Assembly: GCA_950022655.1 (NCBI GenBank)
Contig: OX465584.1
Location: 63,366,841 to 63,430,840 of the forward strand
Direction of reading: 5' to 3'
Source: Alentia gelatinosa
Taxonomy: Eukaryota > Annelida > Polychaeta > Phyllodocida > Polynoidae
Length of the DNA: 64,000 bases
Of this stretch, positions 25,523 through 37,024 are shown piece by piece (position 1 is the first letter of the stretch; the number at the start of each line of letters is the position of its first letter). The notes beneath the pieces were generated by a model. It saw only the letters and a list, made by a program, of their open reading frames with translations. It did no database searches and had not been told where the DNA came from. The position numbers and the translations under genes are program-made.

Positions 25523-25736
25523 CTAGACTGGCCACAGTCCCTGTATCCCTCCACCAACCCCATTCCTCCTCTCCTCGATATAGGCACTGGTCAAATCGGT
25601 AATGGTGTCCGATTTCTGGCGCTGCTTAACGCCATGCTCGTCCAGCACTCTCCGTGCAGAGTTCCTTGATACTAGTCAGGATCTCAGCTTGGAGATTGAT
25701 AGCCGGGATTTTCCAAAGGTCGTCCACAGGCAGGAT
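25523..25736 (-). pseudogene. Frameshifted coding remnant inside the minisatellite
   Basis: The family is not recognised. On the minus strand one frame (25736-25626) reads VDDLWKIPAINLQAEILTSI then KELCTESAG and stops at TAA. The neighbouring frame (25657-25523) reads ARRVLDEHGVKQRQKSDTIT then DLTSAYIEERRNG and stops at TAG. Both have the residue mix of a globular or helical protein and meet around 25650, as if one base had been gained or lost in a single exon. It lies in the only unique island of the 24.3-26.2 kb array. It could be a captured exon of a lost gene or part of an old transposon. Confidence 0.4.
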
Positions 25737-25954
25737 TTATTGCTCTGATAGCACAGTACCCAGGAAACTGAAGGAGGGGTAGGAGCAGGTGTAAGGCTAC
25801 AGGGAGCGGCCGCGGTTGCAATTTACAGGAGGTTTCGTTCTTAATGGACAAGTCTTTGATTCCTGGACCAGTCACACTGCAACATACTTTATCGTGATTT
25901 TGTTTAATCATGAATGTCTATAATCAGAGACTTGAGCAAGTCTATATAGCTCCA
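25737..25954. other. Unique island, shares a 90-bp piece with 34800-34900
   Basis: The end of the island (GATTCCTGGACCAGT ... GAGACTTGAGCAAGTCTA, about 25857-25945) is repeated at about 34809-34900 next to another minisatellite. This suggests a dispersed element flanking both arrays. Confidence 0.55.
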
Positions 25955-26240
25955 TGCAGCCTTCTCTGACTCCACTAGGGAGATGGCGGGATGGCCAGGA
26001 GGTGGTGGGCGGAGTATAGCACCATGCAGCCTTCTCTGACTCCACTAGGGAGATGGTGTGATGGCCAGGAGGTGGTGGGCGGAGTATAGCACCATGCGGC
26101 CTTCTGACTCCACTAGGGAGATGGTGGGATGGCCAGGAGGTGGTGGACGGTGTATAGCACCATGCAGCCTTCTCTGACTCCACTAGGGAGATGGTGTGAT
26201 GGCCAGGAGGTGGTGGGCGGAGTATAGCACCATGCGGCCA
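25955..26240. repeat. 68-bp minisatellite, 4 further copies
   Basis: Same unit as 24327-25520, resuming in phase on the same strand after the unique island. Confidence 0.93.
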
Positions 26241-26369
26241 GCTGTCTTCACAACACATGGACTCCTGACTGCCGTGATGCGTGGGAGAAGTAGGGCAGCA
26301 GGCTCCCCCGGGGCAGGGTCTAGTGAGCCAGAGGCGAGCAGGACTGAGTCACTCCCCGCTGTGAAGTAT

Positions 26370-27245
26370 GAGCTGCTCGTCTCAACCAGTCCGAAGAGGG
26401 TTACTCTAAACAATACACACCATAGAGCATGGGGTACGCCCTCTCAACCAGGCTATGGTCAAAGCGGACACGCCCTCTCAACCAGGCTACGGTCAAAGCG
26501 GATAACCCTAAACAATACACACCATAAAGCACGGGGTACGCCCTCTCAACCAGTCCGAAGAGGGTTACTCTAAACAATACACACCATAGAGCAACGGGTA
26601 CGCCCTCTCAACCAGGCTATGGTCAAAGCGGACACGCCCTCTCAACCAATCCACGATAAAAGAGGATAACCCTAAATAATACACACCATAAAACACAGGG
26701 TACTCCCTCTAAACCAGTCTACGGTCAAAGCGGATAACCTTAAACAATACACACCATACTCAACCAGGCCACGGTCAACAAGGATTACCCGAAACTATAC
26801 ACACTGTAAAGCAAGGGGTACACCTTCTCAACCAGTCCACGATCAAAGTGGATAACCCTAAACAATACACAACATAAAGCCAGGGTAGGCCCTCTCAACC
26901 AGTCCGAAGAGGGTTACTCTAAACAATACACACCGTAAAGCAGGGGTATACCCTCTGAACCAGGCTACGGTCAACAAGAATTACCGAAACTATAGACACT
27001 GTAAAGCATGGGGTACACCCTCTCAACCAGGCTACGGTCAAATGAGGATTACCCGAAACAAAACACACTGTAAAGCACGGGTTATGCCCTCTCAACTAGT
27101 CCACTGTCAAAGCGGATAACCCTAAACAATACACACCATAAAGCATGGGGTACGCCCTCTTAAACAGGCTATGGTCAATGAGGATTACATGAAACAATAC
27201 ACGCCATAACACAGGGGATACGCCCTCTCAACCAGTCCACATCCA
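26370..27245. repeat. Irregular 60-75 bp minisatellite
   Basis: About 14 units built from CCTCTCAACCAGGCTACGGT, GGATAACCCTAAACAATACA and CACCATAAAGCACGGGGTAC. Spacing is uneven and two sub-types alternate (CCAGTCCGAAGAGGG versus CCAGGCTACGGTC), so a higher-order structure is likely. Confidence 0.88.
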
Positions 27246-27617
27246 AAAAGGAATACCCCAATGCCCGCCTCCCACTAGGAGATTCTTGCCCTAGAGACTG
27301 GTGCCTGGTGTAGTCGCCGGGAAACGCCAGTCGCACAGCAGGTGGGAGGGCATAGTCGGCAACTAGCAGCCAGAAAATTTCAAATATGTTTGAAATTATA
27401 TCGCAAGAGGCCAGTGCCTTTTTGGGATGGACTTGAGTCAGCGACTCATGCACGCACTGTGGGGTCTATCCAGTCCACGTCTCGGTGCTTTGGCTGATAA
27501 ATTATGATTACATGCAAGATTTCAATAGAAATAAAAGCTGCATTTAGCAGGCATGAGGTCATGGATGTCAGAACAAAAAAGTGAGAATTTTTTTATGGTG
27601 GAATTCGCTGCCTCAGA
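27246..27617. other. Unique spacer
   Basis: Short open stretches on the minus strand (to about 27450) show no splice signals or recognisable family. Nothing else seen. Confidence 0.4.
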
Positions 27618-27932
27618 CAGGGATGTCAGTTGGGGTCAGGGAAGAAAGTGGATATATTTTCCATGTGTAAATTACTCAGGGTTGCCAGTTAGGGTTAGAA
27701 AAAAACCATTGAAATATTTTAAATTGCAATACAGGGTTTATTCATTACATGCAATACATGTGGGGAATCAAGGGTAAGTTCAAATTTGTACATAGGTCAG
27801 TGGGGGATCATGGGCTGTGGCTGAATTGGGTAATTTAGCAGCTGGTATGTGAATATTACACGAGGAATAATTTCTTTATTGTGAAAATGAAAATATGAAT
27901 TTCATTGGAAACATTAAAGAATGGCATCCCTG
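27618..27932. mobile_element. TIR element, CAGGGATGNCAGTT family, copy 1
   Basis: The left end CAGGGATGTCAGTTGGGG pairs with the inverted right end GAATGGCATCCCTG. Shares AATTCGCTGCCTCAGA-like and ACACATCGTTNTTGGCCATA sequences with the copy at 40037-40303. Confidence 0.7.
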
Positions 27933-28507
27933 ATTATTGCCTCGGAAACACAGAGAAACATGGTAAACACATCGTTGTTGGCCATAGAATGGGGTTGAGG
28001 GTGTTTAATTGACATGAATATAATTTTTATTTTAATGTGGGACGAGGCGACGTCCTTCTCTCCTAGCGATGCTACCTTGTGTGACAGTTATTAGAACTGC
28101 CCCTAACCACTGTAACCATAGCGCACTGACGGCTGTGACATCATAGTGTCAACAACCGTATCCCTAGAGTCTCTACCAAAAAAAAAGAAGATAATTTCTA
28201 TTTTACACACGGAAAACAGTCATTTCCATTAGAAAATAAATTTAAAAAAACTGCCATCTCTGAAGCCTAAAGATCACATTTCACACCTTCAGCCAGGTAT
28301 CAGGAACCCAATGTCTGGGTCACATTTGGTCAAGTTACTCTGGTCCCTCATAAAAACAGCCCTCAGGGTATGTGACCTGCCATCCCTCCACGCCCCGGAT
28401 TCCATAAAACATGCTGAGCATTGTTGGGCACACCACAGGGTACCGAACCTCAGATGTTATCACGCAACCCCTGCCTGGAGCGTGCATGCCTGGCATCGAC
28501 CCCCGAC

Positions 28508-29672
28508 TACCGTAAAACACCGGTGATAAACCCACCCCGGTTATAGGCCGAACCCCCACTTCAGTGAAACGTTATTAGGCAATTCTGGGGGCATTTCAAC
28601 TGTAGGAAACCCCCAGTTATAGGCCCACCCCCACTTCAGTAAAACGTTATAAGGCAATTCTGGGGGCATTTCAACTGTAGGAAAACCCCAGTTATAGGCC
28701 CACCCCCCACTTCAGTAAAATGCTATAAGCCAATTCTGGGGGGCATTTCAACTGTAGGAAAACCCCAGTTATAGGCCCACCCCCCACTTCAGTAAAACGT
28801 TATAAGCCAATTCTGGGGGGCATTTCAACTGTAGGAAACCCCCAGTTATAGGCCCACCCCCCACTTCAGTAAAATGCTATAAGCCAATTCTGGGGGGCAT
28901 TTCAACTGTAGGAAAACCCCAGTTATAGGCCCACCCCCCACTTCAGTAAAATGCTATAAGCCAATTCTGGGGGGCATTTCAACTGTAGGAAAACCCCAGT
29001 TATAGGCCCACCCCCCACTTCAGTAAAATGCTATAAGCCAATTCTGGGGGCATTTCAACTGTAGGAAAACCCCAGTTACAAGCCGACCCCCCACTTCAGT
29101 AAAATGCTATAAGCCAATTCTGGGGGCATTTCAACTGTAGGAAAACCCCAGTTATAGGCCCACCCCCCACTTCAGTAAAACGTTATAAGCCAATTCTGGG
29201 GGGCATTTCAACTGTAGGAAAACCCCAGTTATAGGCCCACCCCCCACTTCAGTAAAATGCTATAAGCCAATTCTTGGGGGATTGCAACTTTGGGGGGGGG
29301 AAAAGGAAAAAGTTATAAGCCGACCCTCACTTCAGTAAAATGCTATAAGCAGATCCTGGGGGCATTTCAACTTTAGGAAAACCCCGGTTATAAGCTGACC
29401 CCCACTCTGGGTCCCCCCCCCCCTGCCCCAAACTCACAACTTTTTTTTTAGAATTTTCAATGAACTTTTGTACCAATATAGGATATCACATGCTATCTGA
29501 CATGTTACTACTTTATTATACATTTGTACTGATTTTGGCGTTTTTCAAAAATCAATTTTTGAAAATACCCGGTTATAAGCCGACCCCCGTCTTTGGCCAA
29601 AATAAAAATTATAAGCCGATTTTCTCCAAAAATCCCCCAAAAAACCATCGGCTTATAAGGAGGTTTACGGTA
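28508..29672. mobile_element. TIR element carrying its own minisatellite
   Basis: The left end TACCGTAAAACACC and the right end GGTTTACGGTA form a short TIR; TA at each outer edge may be the target duplication. Subterminal sequence on both sides reads GGTTATAAGCCGACCCCC-like. The interior is an expanded 78-bp array (28540-29420), whose units repeat the subterminal phrase. A unique AT-rich part lies at 29440-29580. No transposase frame. Confidence 0.7.
28540..29420. repeat. 78-bp minisatellite, about 11 copies
   Basis: Unit marked by AGTTATAGGCCCACCCCCCA, CTTCAGTAAAACGTTATAAG and TCTGGGGGGCATTTCAACTG. Copies are most uniform in the middle and diverge towards both ends, the pattern expected from unequal exchange. 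Confidence 0.95.
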
Positions 29673-30199
29673 TCTCCCGCCCCCTGTAACGCCGACCCCA
29701 TGCCGACTTGAATATCACTGTTTACCAGAAAAGACACAAAAACCACGTCGATAATACCTCCGTATGCACAGTCAATGTTTATCTATTTTTTGGGTTTTCT
29801 GAGTTCGTCCGCAAAGAATGCGGAGACTGGTGGAATGCTTCACCACATCGACTCTAGATGGCGCCACTGTGTGCAGACGCTCACAGCAGGTGGCGCCCCT
29901 AGTGAGACGCGGCCACACCCTCCTCAGTATTGCCGTATTCAACACTCGCTCTCTCATAAATCTTTTTTTCCCCATCTTTACTATGCGAGGCTGAAAGGTC
30001 TGTCTCCAGCACACACACACACACACACACACAAATAAAAATAAAAATAAATCTTTTTCACCTAGGCCTAAAATGAACCTGTTTTCATAGGTACGCGCAA
30101 GAGCTGGCCAAACATCTATATATCAATGTATTCTCTATTATTAGATGACATATTCTATGAGCGCAATACGTTTATAATACTTGCTTAGATTTTATTATC
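29673..30199. other. Unique spacer with (CA)n
   Basis: (CA)n at about 30009-30033. A 14-mer CAGNTGGCGCC-type motif occurs near 29857 and 29886. No gene seen. Confidence 0.4.
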
Positions 30200-30815
30200 C
30201 ACCTAATACATGATGTCCATAGAAAACACATGGAAAGTGTGTATCACCATACCCAGAGCATACAGATATATCCACTAAATACAAAGTGTCCATAGAAAAC
30301 GCTTAGGGAGTGTGTATCACCATACCCAGAGCATAGATATATCCACGTAATACAAAGTGTCCATAGAAAACACATAGGGAATGTGTATCACCATACTTGG
30401 AGCATACAGATATATCCACCTACTACAAAGTGTCCATAGAAAACACATAGTGAGTGTATCACCATACCCAGAGCATACAGATATATCCACCTACTACAAA
30501 GTATCCATAGAAAACACATAGGGAGTGTGTATCACCATACCCAGAGCATACAGATATATCCACCTAATACAAAGTGTCCATAGAAAACACATAGTGAGTG
30601 TGTATCACCATACCCAGAGCATACAGATATATCCACCTTCTACAAAGTATCCATAGAAAACACATAGGGAGTGTGTAACACCATACCTGGAGTATACAGA
30701 TATATCCACCTGATACAAAGTGTCCATAGTAAACACATAGGGAGTGTGTATCACCATACCCAGAGCATACAGATATATCCACCTAATACAAAGTGTCCAT
30801 AGAAAACACATAGTG
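30200..30815. repeat. 73-78 bp minisatellite, 8 copies
   Basis: Unit marked by GTATCACCATACCCAGAGCA, TACAGATATATCCACCTAAT and ACAAAGTGTCCATAGAAAAC. The array stops abruptly against an AACGTCCC core repeat at 30828. Confidence 0.93.
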
Positions 30816-30827
30816 AGTGTGTTTGTT

Positions 30828-30945
30828 GTTTAACGACCCAGGGGACCCTGAGGGTATATAGGGACTATCAATGATTTAAACTTTTCAATTGTGTAGACTT
30901 ATTTAAGTCTATTCTTTTCAATGTTTTCAAATATTTCATATACAA
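30828..30945 (+). repeat. AACGTCCC core repeat, copy 2
   Basis: TTTAACGACCCAGGGGACC then GGGTATATAGGGACTATCA; directly abuts the preceding minisatellite. Confidence 0.8.
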
Positions 30946-31685
30946 TCAAAGAGATTTGTGTCTTTCAAAAACATGATGATATCTTTCTTTGGAATAGTTT
31001 CAAACAACATTTTCATGTTGTTACTATTTTTCAAGTACTTTCTTCTAGTTCCTTGTACACTTTAACAGTTCAGCAGGATATGCTGAACAGTGATGGGTAT
31101 ATTGCATTCTTGGCATAATGGGGGATTTTCCGCTTTCAGGAGATATTCATCTCTAAATTAAAATCTAGCATTTTTTTTTTCCTTTTTAGATTTTTATTGG
31201 AAATGATTCGCTTGCGTCAATACAATGCGGTCTACCATCATCACCATTAAGGATAACTAGAAAATACATCGAGATTGGAATATAACTGTATTTATATATG
31301 TATACGTCCTATATTTTACAAATTTCTATTCTTACTCTTTCATTCAGTACCACACTGAGCATGGTGACTCCCGATTTTTAAGTTAAATATGTCTTCCATA
31401 GCACTTTGAGATCATCATATTAAATTTTCAGGAAATTGACATGGGTTCTAATTTTCAAGCCAAATTGTCCGATAATATGCCTTTAAAGGGTTGAATCCCA
31501 CCCCAGCAGTGAGCCATGGGTGCATTTGGCATCTCTCAACAGACCCTTACTGTAGAGGTCACCTTGAAGACCTGTCAGTTTACGTCCTGTGTATATACTC
31601 CGTGTATATACACTGTGTATATAGGCGGGAGGCCTCTGAGCGCTCATTATAACGTCTTACAGTAGAACCCCGCCTGAGCGCCCAT
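30946..31685. other. Spacer with degraded TIR-element pieces
   Basis: The stretch 31440-31495 (TTTTCAAGCCAAATTGTCCG ... ATATGCCTTTAAA) is one end of the family at 41784-42309. Around 31590-31620 a GTGTATATAC motif is repeated three times. No gene. Confidence 0.55.
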
Positions 31686-32860
31686 TACACGCGGTTACAG
31701 TGAAACCCGCTAAGTGAGACACACTCCCATCTGGGTCATAGTGCACTGTGTCGCGGGGTGCCCGCTTAGAGGGGAAATAAACATGAAAAAGAGGCAAGTT
31801 TCCCGGTTAAAGTGGCCCCGCTTAGAGGGGAAAATAAACATGAAAAAGAGGCAAGTTTCCAGGTTAAAGTGGCCTCGCTTAGAGGGGAAAATAAACATGA
31901 AAAAGAGGCAAGTTTCCAGGTTAAAGTGGCCTCGCTTAGAGGGGAAAATAAACATGAAAAAGAGGCAAGTTTCCAGGTTAAAGTGGCCCCGCTTAGAGGG
32001 GAAAATTAAACATGAAAAAGAGGCAAGTTTCCAGGTTAAAGTGGCCTCGCTTAGAGGGGAAAATAAACATGAAAAAAGGCAAGTTTACAGGTTAAAGTAG
32101 CCCCGCTTAGTGGGGAAAATAAACATGAAAAAGAGGCAAGTTTCCAGGTTAAAGTGGCCTCGCTTAGTGGGGAAAATAAACATGAAAAGGAGGCAAGTTT
32201 CCAGGTTAAAGTGGCCCCGCTTAGTGGGGAAAATAAACATGAAAAAGAGGCAAGTTTCCAGGTTAAAGTAGCCCCGCTTAGAGGGGAAAATAAACATGAA
32301 AAAGAGGCAAGTTTCCAGGTTAAAGTGGTCCCGCTTAGTGGGGGAAATAAACATGAAAAAGAGGCAAGTTTCCAGGTTAAAGTGGCCTCGCTTAGAGGGG
32401 AAAATAAACATGAAAAAGAGGCAAGTTTCCAGGTTAAAGTGGTCCCGCTTAGTGGGGGAAATAAACATGAAAAAGAGGCAAGTTTCCCGGTTAAAGTGGC
32501 CTCGCTTAGTGGGGAAAATAAACATGAAAAAGAGGCAAGTTTCCAGGTTAAAGTGGCCTCGCTTAGAGGGGAAATAAACATGAAAAAGAGGCAAGTTTCC
32601 AGGTTAAAGTGGCCCCGCTTAGTGGTAAAAATAAACATGAAAAAGAGGCAAGTTTCCAGGTTAAAGTGGCCTCGCTTAGTGGTAAAAATAGACATGAAAA
32701 AGAGGCAGGTTTCCAGGTTAAAGTGGCCCCGCTTAGAGGGAAAAATAGACATGAAAAAGAGGCAGGTTTCCAGGTTAAAGTTGCCTCGCTTAGTGGTAAA
32801 AATAGACATGAAAAGGAGGCAAGTTTCCAGGTTAAAGTGGCCTGGTTGCAGGGTGGCCTT
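31686..32860. repeat. 57-bp minisatellite, about 19 copies
   Basis: Unit marked by CGCTTAGAGGGGAAAATAAA, CATGAAAAAGAGGCAAGTTT and CCAGGTTAAAGTGGCC. The unit is a multiple of three, so several frames stay open on both strands for 100-300 codons as 19-residue repeats; there is no other sign of coding. The array is preceded (31686-31765) by GTGAAACCCGCTAAGTGAG, one end of the dispersed repeat also seen at 1225, 42838 and 61975. Confidence 0.95.
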
Positions 32861-33180
32861 GTAATGAGGCATCCTTGATCTAGATGATCTCGCCTTGTGA
32901 AATTGCTGTACAACCAAAACAGGATATACCGAGATATAGCATGGCAAATCCATGTGTTGGTGGAAACAGTATTTAAGACTCCCATCCTTATTTCAATATT
33001 GCCATAGTTGATACGGCATAAAACACCACTGATCAGTCTACCTCTCAATCTTGATACAAATAGCAATACTCAATCAATCACTATATGATTTACATGGGCA
33101 ATACTGGCAAAAATGTCCTTGCAATTACACTATCTAAAAGTGATCTATTCGTTGAAGGCTGTCTAGTTGTGATTAAAGAC
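32861..33180. other. Unique spacer
   Basis: AT-rich, nothing recognised. Confidence 0.4.
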
Positions 33181-33478
33181 TATAGAGGAAACCTATGAAA
33201 GTTAAGGGTTAGAGCTCGTATCACATCGAGTTTGAATCGCGTAGTAATTCACAAGGCGAAGTCGGATGAATTACGTAACAATTCAAACAAGATATGTGAT
33301 CAAGCTCTGACCCTAAACTTGAATGGGTTTCTGAATTTATCTCACCCTTCACATTGACTAACGGGCTAACATTTGTGACATAATCCCCTAACGGATATTT
33401 TTCTCAATATCTCATGGGTATTGGATACGAGTTCCCAATGTAAAGTCTATCGAGATAAAATACCAGGGGTGAGATAAA
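33181..33478. mobile_element. Hairpin element, GTGAGATAAA family, complete and inverted
   Basis: Starts TATAGAGGAAACCTATGAAA, hairpin to about 33340 with an AAGGCGAAGTCGG loop, then a module from TTTATCTCACCCTTC to GGGGTGAGATAAA. The orientation is opposite to the copies at 12745, 55180 and 63019. The module holds its own small stem (CCTAACGGATATT / AATATCTCATGGG). Confidence 0.85.
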
Positions 33479-33990
33479 GCCACATTGCATGCTCGACAAA
33501 GTGGGGAGGGGTCCTCCACACTAATGCAGATCAATTATCAAAGCCTCACAAGCTGACAGGTTCCCACATACAGTCTAAATATGAGGTGGACTCATGAACC
33601 AATCAAATAGCACCCACATTCACGGAGCAACAGCGAAGTGGGCAAACACTGCACTGTGATACAGGCGCGTACAACATGGACAGGCCATCGAGACACCCAC
33701 AAACACATAGCATACTCAAATATCATGTCAACTGCCCATTAGATGAAAATAAACATTGAATACAGCTCCGCACTAGGACTAGCCAGAAGCGATACAGGGA
33801 ACTGTGTTAGAGATTCGAACTGCCAGTAAAATTATGGGGAAATCAAATCGTTGTTTTGTATTTGATAAAATTTGATTGCAGGGTGACGAGTAACCAGGAA
33901 ACACTGTGACCAGCAGGTCATTGATAGTAAGGACACCGACAGGCATTCCAATCATAGACAGCACACTGAAAGTTTATTTGTTTGTTTGTT
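33479..33990. other. Unique spacer
   Basis: No gene seen; ends in a (TTTG)n run at about 33975-33993. Confidence 0.4.
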
Positions 33991-33992
33991 TG

Positions 33993-34045
33993 TTTAACGT
34001 CCCAGGAGACCCTGAGGGGTATATAGGCACCATCAATGATCTCAC
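33993..34045 (+). repeat. AACGTCCC core repeat, copy 3, truncated
   Basis: TTTAACGTCCCAGGAGACC and GGTATATAGGCACCATCA. Only the first 50 bases remain; the minisatellite begins where the core breaks off. Confidence 0.75.
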
Positions 34046-34055
34046 ACTGGAAGAC

Positions 34056-34630
34056 AGTGAACTGACAGGCAGTCCACTGACAGGCAGTCCACTGACAGGC
34101 AGACCACTGACAGGCAGTCCACTGACAGCAGGACACTGACAGACAGTCCACTGACAGGCAGTCCACTGACAGACAGTCCACTGACAGGCAGGCCACTGAC
34201 AGGCAGGACACTGACAGGCAGGCCACTGACAGGCAGCCCATTAACAGGCAGTCCACTGACAGGCAGGCCACTGACAGGCAGTCCACTGACAGCAGCACAC
34301 TGACAGGCAGTCCACTGACAGCAGCACACTGACAGGCAGTCCACTGACAGGCAGCACACTGACAGGCAGCACGCTGACAGGCAGCACACTGACAGGCAGT
34401 CCACTGACAGGCAGGACACTGACAGGCAGTCCACTGACAGGCATTCATTGACAGGCAGGACACTGACAGGCAGGCCACTGACAAGCAGCACACTGACAGG
34501 CAGCACACTGACAGGCAGGCCACTGACAGGCAGGACACTGACAGGCAGGACACTGACAGGCAGGACACTGACAGGCAGGACACTGACAGGCAGCACACTG
34601 ACAGGCAGCACACTGACAGGCAGGACACTA
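34056..34630. repeat. 15-bp minisatellite, about 38 copies
   Basis: Unit ACTGACAGGCAGNNN with the last three bases mostly GAC, TCC, GCC or CAC. It yields five-residue repeats in all open frames, with Cys/Leu/Ser/Val on the minus strand; no other coding sign. Confidence 0.97.
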
Positions 34631-35804
34631 GAGACGACTAGCACACCAAGAGATTCAGCCCTTGTACACCTCCACCTACCCCACAACAGCCAGTACCCCA
34701 TAGATATACTGGCTTCAGTCCCTGTAGCCCTCCACCTACTACACCCCACCTCACCGTGATACTGGCTTCAGTCCCTGTACCCTCAACCTACTCCACCCTT
34801 CCTCGCCACGATTCCTGGGCCAGTGAGGGGAAGGTTTATCCTAATTTTGTTTAAATCATCTATTAATGTCCATATTCAAAGACTTGAGCAAGTCTAACCC
34901 AGACACAACATACTGACACAGGATAAAGTACACCAGCAGACAGTAACACTGTTAATGCACTACCAGGGTATATATATGTATATATGAGTGTTTATCATTC
35001 ACCTAACATGAAGCCTCCATAGAAAACCTATATGGTTGTTTAAACTATGATTGTTTAAAGCACCAGCAACTTCGTCGATTTCTAACAATTCCTTATTGCC
35101 GTGGTGCCCGCCTAGTGGGTGAACGGGGAACAATTCGCGGTTATCATTTCGTATGACACAGGTATTCTGCCGGCAACCAGCGAAGTAATCTCATTGCTTT
35201 CTCTCGAGATTACCAGATAAAAAAAATACATTACTAAAATTTGATTTCGGCATGGCTCGAAATAAATCATAAGAGAAGAAGTTTATCTGATTGTAGTCCT
35301 ACAATAAAAAAGACCAGGTTCGAGTTTTTCACTGCACGGGAATCTCACTCTCGTGGGCCCTCATTCTCCACGCCCAGGTTTGGTTCACTATGTCTATATA
35401 TATGGGAGCAACTTCAAGCGGATTCGACGGAATTCTAACGTTTAAAATGTAGTAGGTAATTAATTCATAGAGGTCCCTACCAGTCCTCAGTTACTTAAAT
35501 AGTGTGCCACCCTTACCAGGCATGGAAACACCAGTGTAAGGATGTATGGGTGAATACTAGTGTGAGTAAAAGAGTGTAGAGATAAAAAGGTGGCATAGGT
35601 TAAAGATGTCTCAGTGAACCGGAGTATTAATCTAGGGTAAGGGCGTATGAATATTTTCCGTTCTGTGGGACAACCGAAAGTTGTTTACAATCTGCTTTTA
35701 TATGTGACTCATGGATTGTGAAAATAGTCGCTTTTCACTCTAAGAATACTTGTGGTTGACCAGTGTGATCCCTGCCACATTCCCCTCACTCTCTCGTAAT
35801 GGTT
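34631..35804. other. Spacer with a 50-bp double repeat
   Basis: ACTGGCTTCAGTCCCTGTA followed by a CCTCNACCTAC run occurs twice (about 34710 and 34765). The 34809-34900 piece is shared with 25857-25945. The rest to 35804 is unique and without a convincing gene. Confidence 0.45.
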
Positions 35805-36195
35805 TATATAGACAATAATCGATGGTTTTGTGGACAGGCGGCCGTAAACCACAAGAGGTTGACGCGTAGTAATACACGAGCGCTAGCGAGTGTATTACGA
35901 TGTCAACCGCGAGTGGTTTACAAAGCCGCCTGTCCACATAACCACCGTTTGTTGCATTTATTATCCATCTTTTCGAATCAAACCCAGTAATTGATATTTC
36001 AAAGGGTTTAACAATAGGGACTATGTCTTTGCTCTATAGCAAAAGGGACTATTTTCCCCGTATACCATGGTTTTGAGGCCGTATACCACAGGTTAGAATC
36101 CGTATACCACAGTTATGGTATCTGACAGGTTTTATACAATGGGTAGTGGTTTACTGAGTCTCCATACATTTTCAATGGATAATAAAAAGCGTGCC
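35805..36195. mobile_element. Hairpin element, TTATTATCCATC family, complete
   Basis: Hairpin at 35810-35955 (arms TGTGGACAGGCGGCCGTAAA and the inverse of TTGTGGACAGG..., loop GAGCGCTAGCGAG). It is followed by a module starting TTTATTATCCATC and ending ATGGATAATAAA near 36186. The module carries repeated CCGTATACCACAG phrases. Copies: 37490-37860, 49705-49905, 54930-55085 and 56465-56830. Confidence 0.85.
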
Positions 36196-36206
36196 TAACT
36201 AGAAGG

Positions 36207-36711
36207 CATAGCGGACAATTATACCTTCAAAATTATAACCCATGTCATTTCCTGAAACTTGAATATGGTGATCTCTAGGTGTTATCTGATATCTCAGATA
36301 TCTGATTTAATAAATACCATGCTATTATAATGGAATATATAGAAAATCTAAAAAGATGTTTTCCACATAACAAAACCCATGTCATTTCTTTCAAACTTTC
36401 ACAGAATATAGAGAATATATAAATACTACATATTTGATTTTCAAAAACAATAGGTTACCGTCCTTGTTTTTGAGGAAATTGAAGATAACCATATTTTTCA
36501 GTACATTTCCTATATAAATGAGCCAAATGCAAACTGGTCTAATTTATCTATCGGGTAATGTAAAACTAGACAAAATGTCACCTTTTCACTCATTTGGCAT
36601 TAAAATAACTCAAATCAGAAGAGTTTACACTGATAATCACAAATATTTAAAAAAAACAAAAAAAAACTAACCACATACACTAGGTGTATTGTAGGATATG
36701 CCTTTAAATCA
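36207..36711 (-). mobile_element. TIR element, TTAAAGGCATATC family, copy 2
   Basis: The right end GGATATGCCTTTAAA inverts to the left end of 41784-42309, and the left end AAGGCATAGCGGACAATT matches the other terminus. The interior is the reverse complement of that copy with moderate divergence. Confidence 0.7.
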
Positions 36712-37024
36712 TACTGGCTCGTTCCATATATCACTATACAAACTCGCCGAGGTAGGGGCCATGATATACTGATACACAAATACTATCTTATCTGTATAAA
36801 TTTGCGTTATGATCCAATATTTGTTTATTTTGTAATTTTACTAGATCGCTTGTCGTTAAACAGAAAGTTATTGCTTCAACTGAGGATTTCATGTTCGTGT
36901 TTGACGAAGCTGGCAGACACAGGGGCAATGCATGGATTTTATTGATAAAACCTGCCTTAATTATATAGTTTCTAAATTTAAAAAAAATTGAGGACATGGC
37001 CTTGCTATGGGAAAAGAGGCATTT

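Noticed and set aside
24327..26240. Regular repeat array considered as CRISPR
   Set aside because: Units are contiguous with no unique spacers, and the context is animal nuclear DNA.
31710..32953. Open frames of 120-300 codons on both strands with 19-residue repeats
   Set aside because: They arise because the 57-bp satellite unit is divisible by three and lacks stops; no start context, splice sites or domain.
33918..34749. Open frames of about 235 codons rich in Cys/Leu/Ser/Val
   Set aside because: Translation of a 15-bp minisatellite; all frames are equally open.
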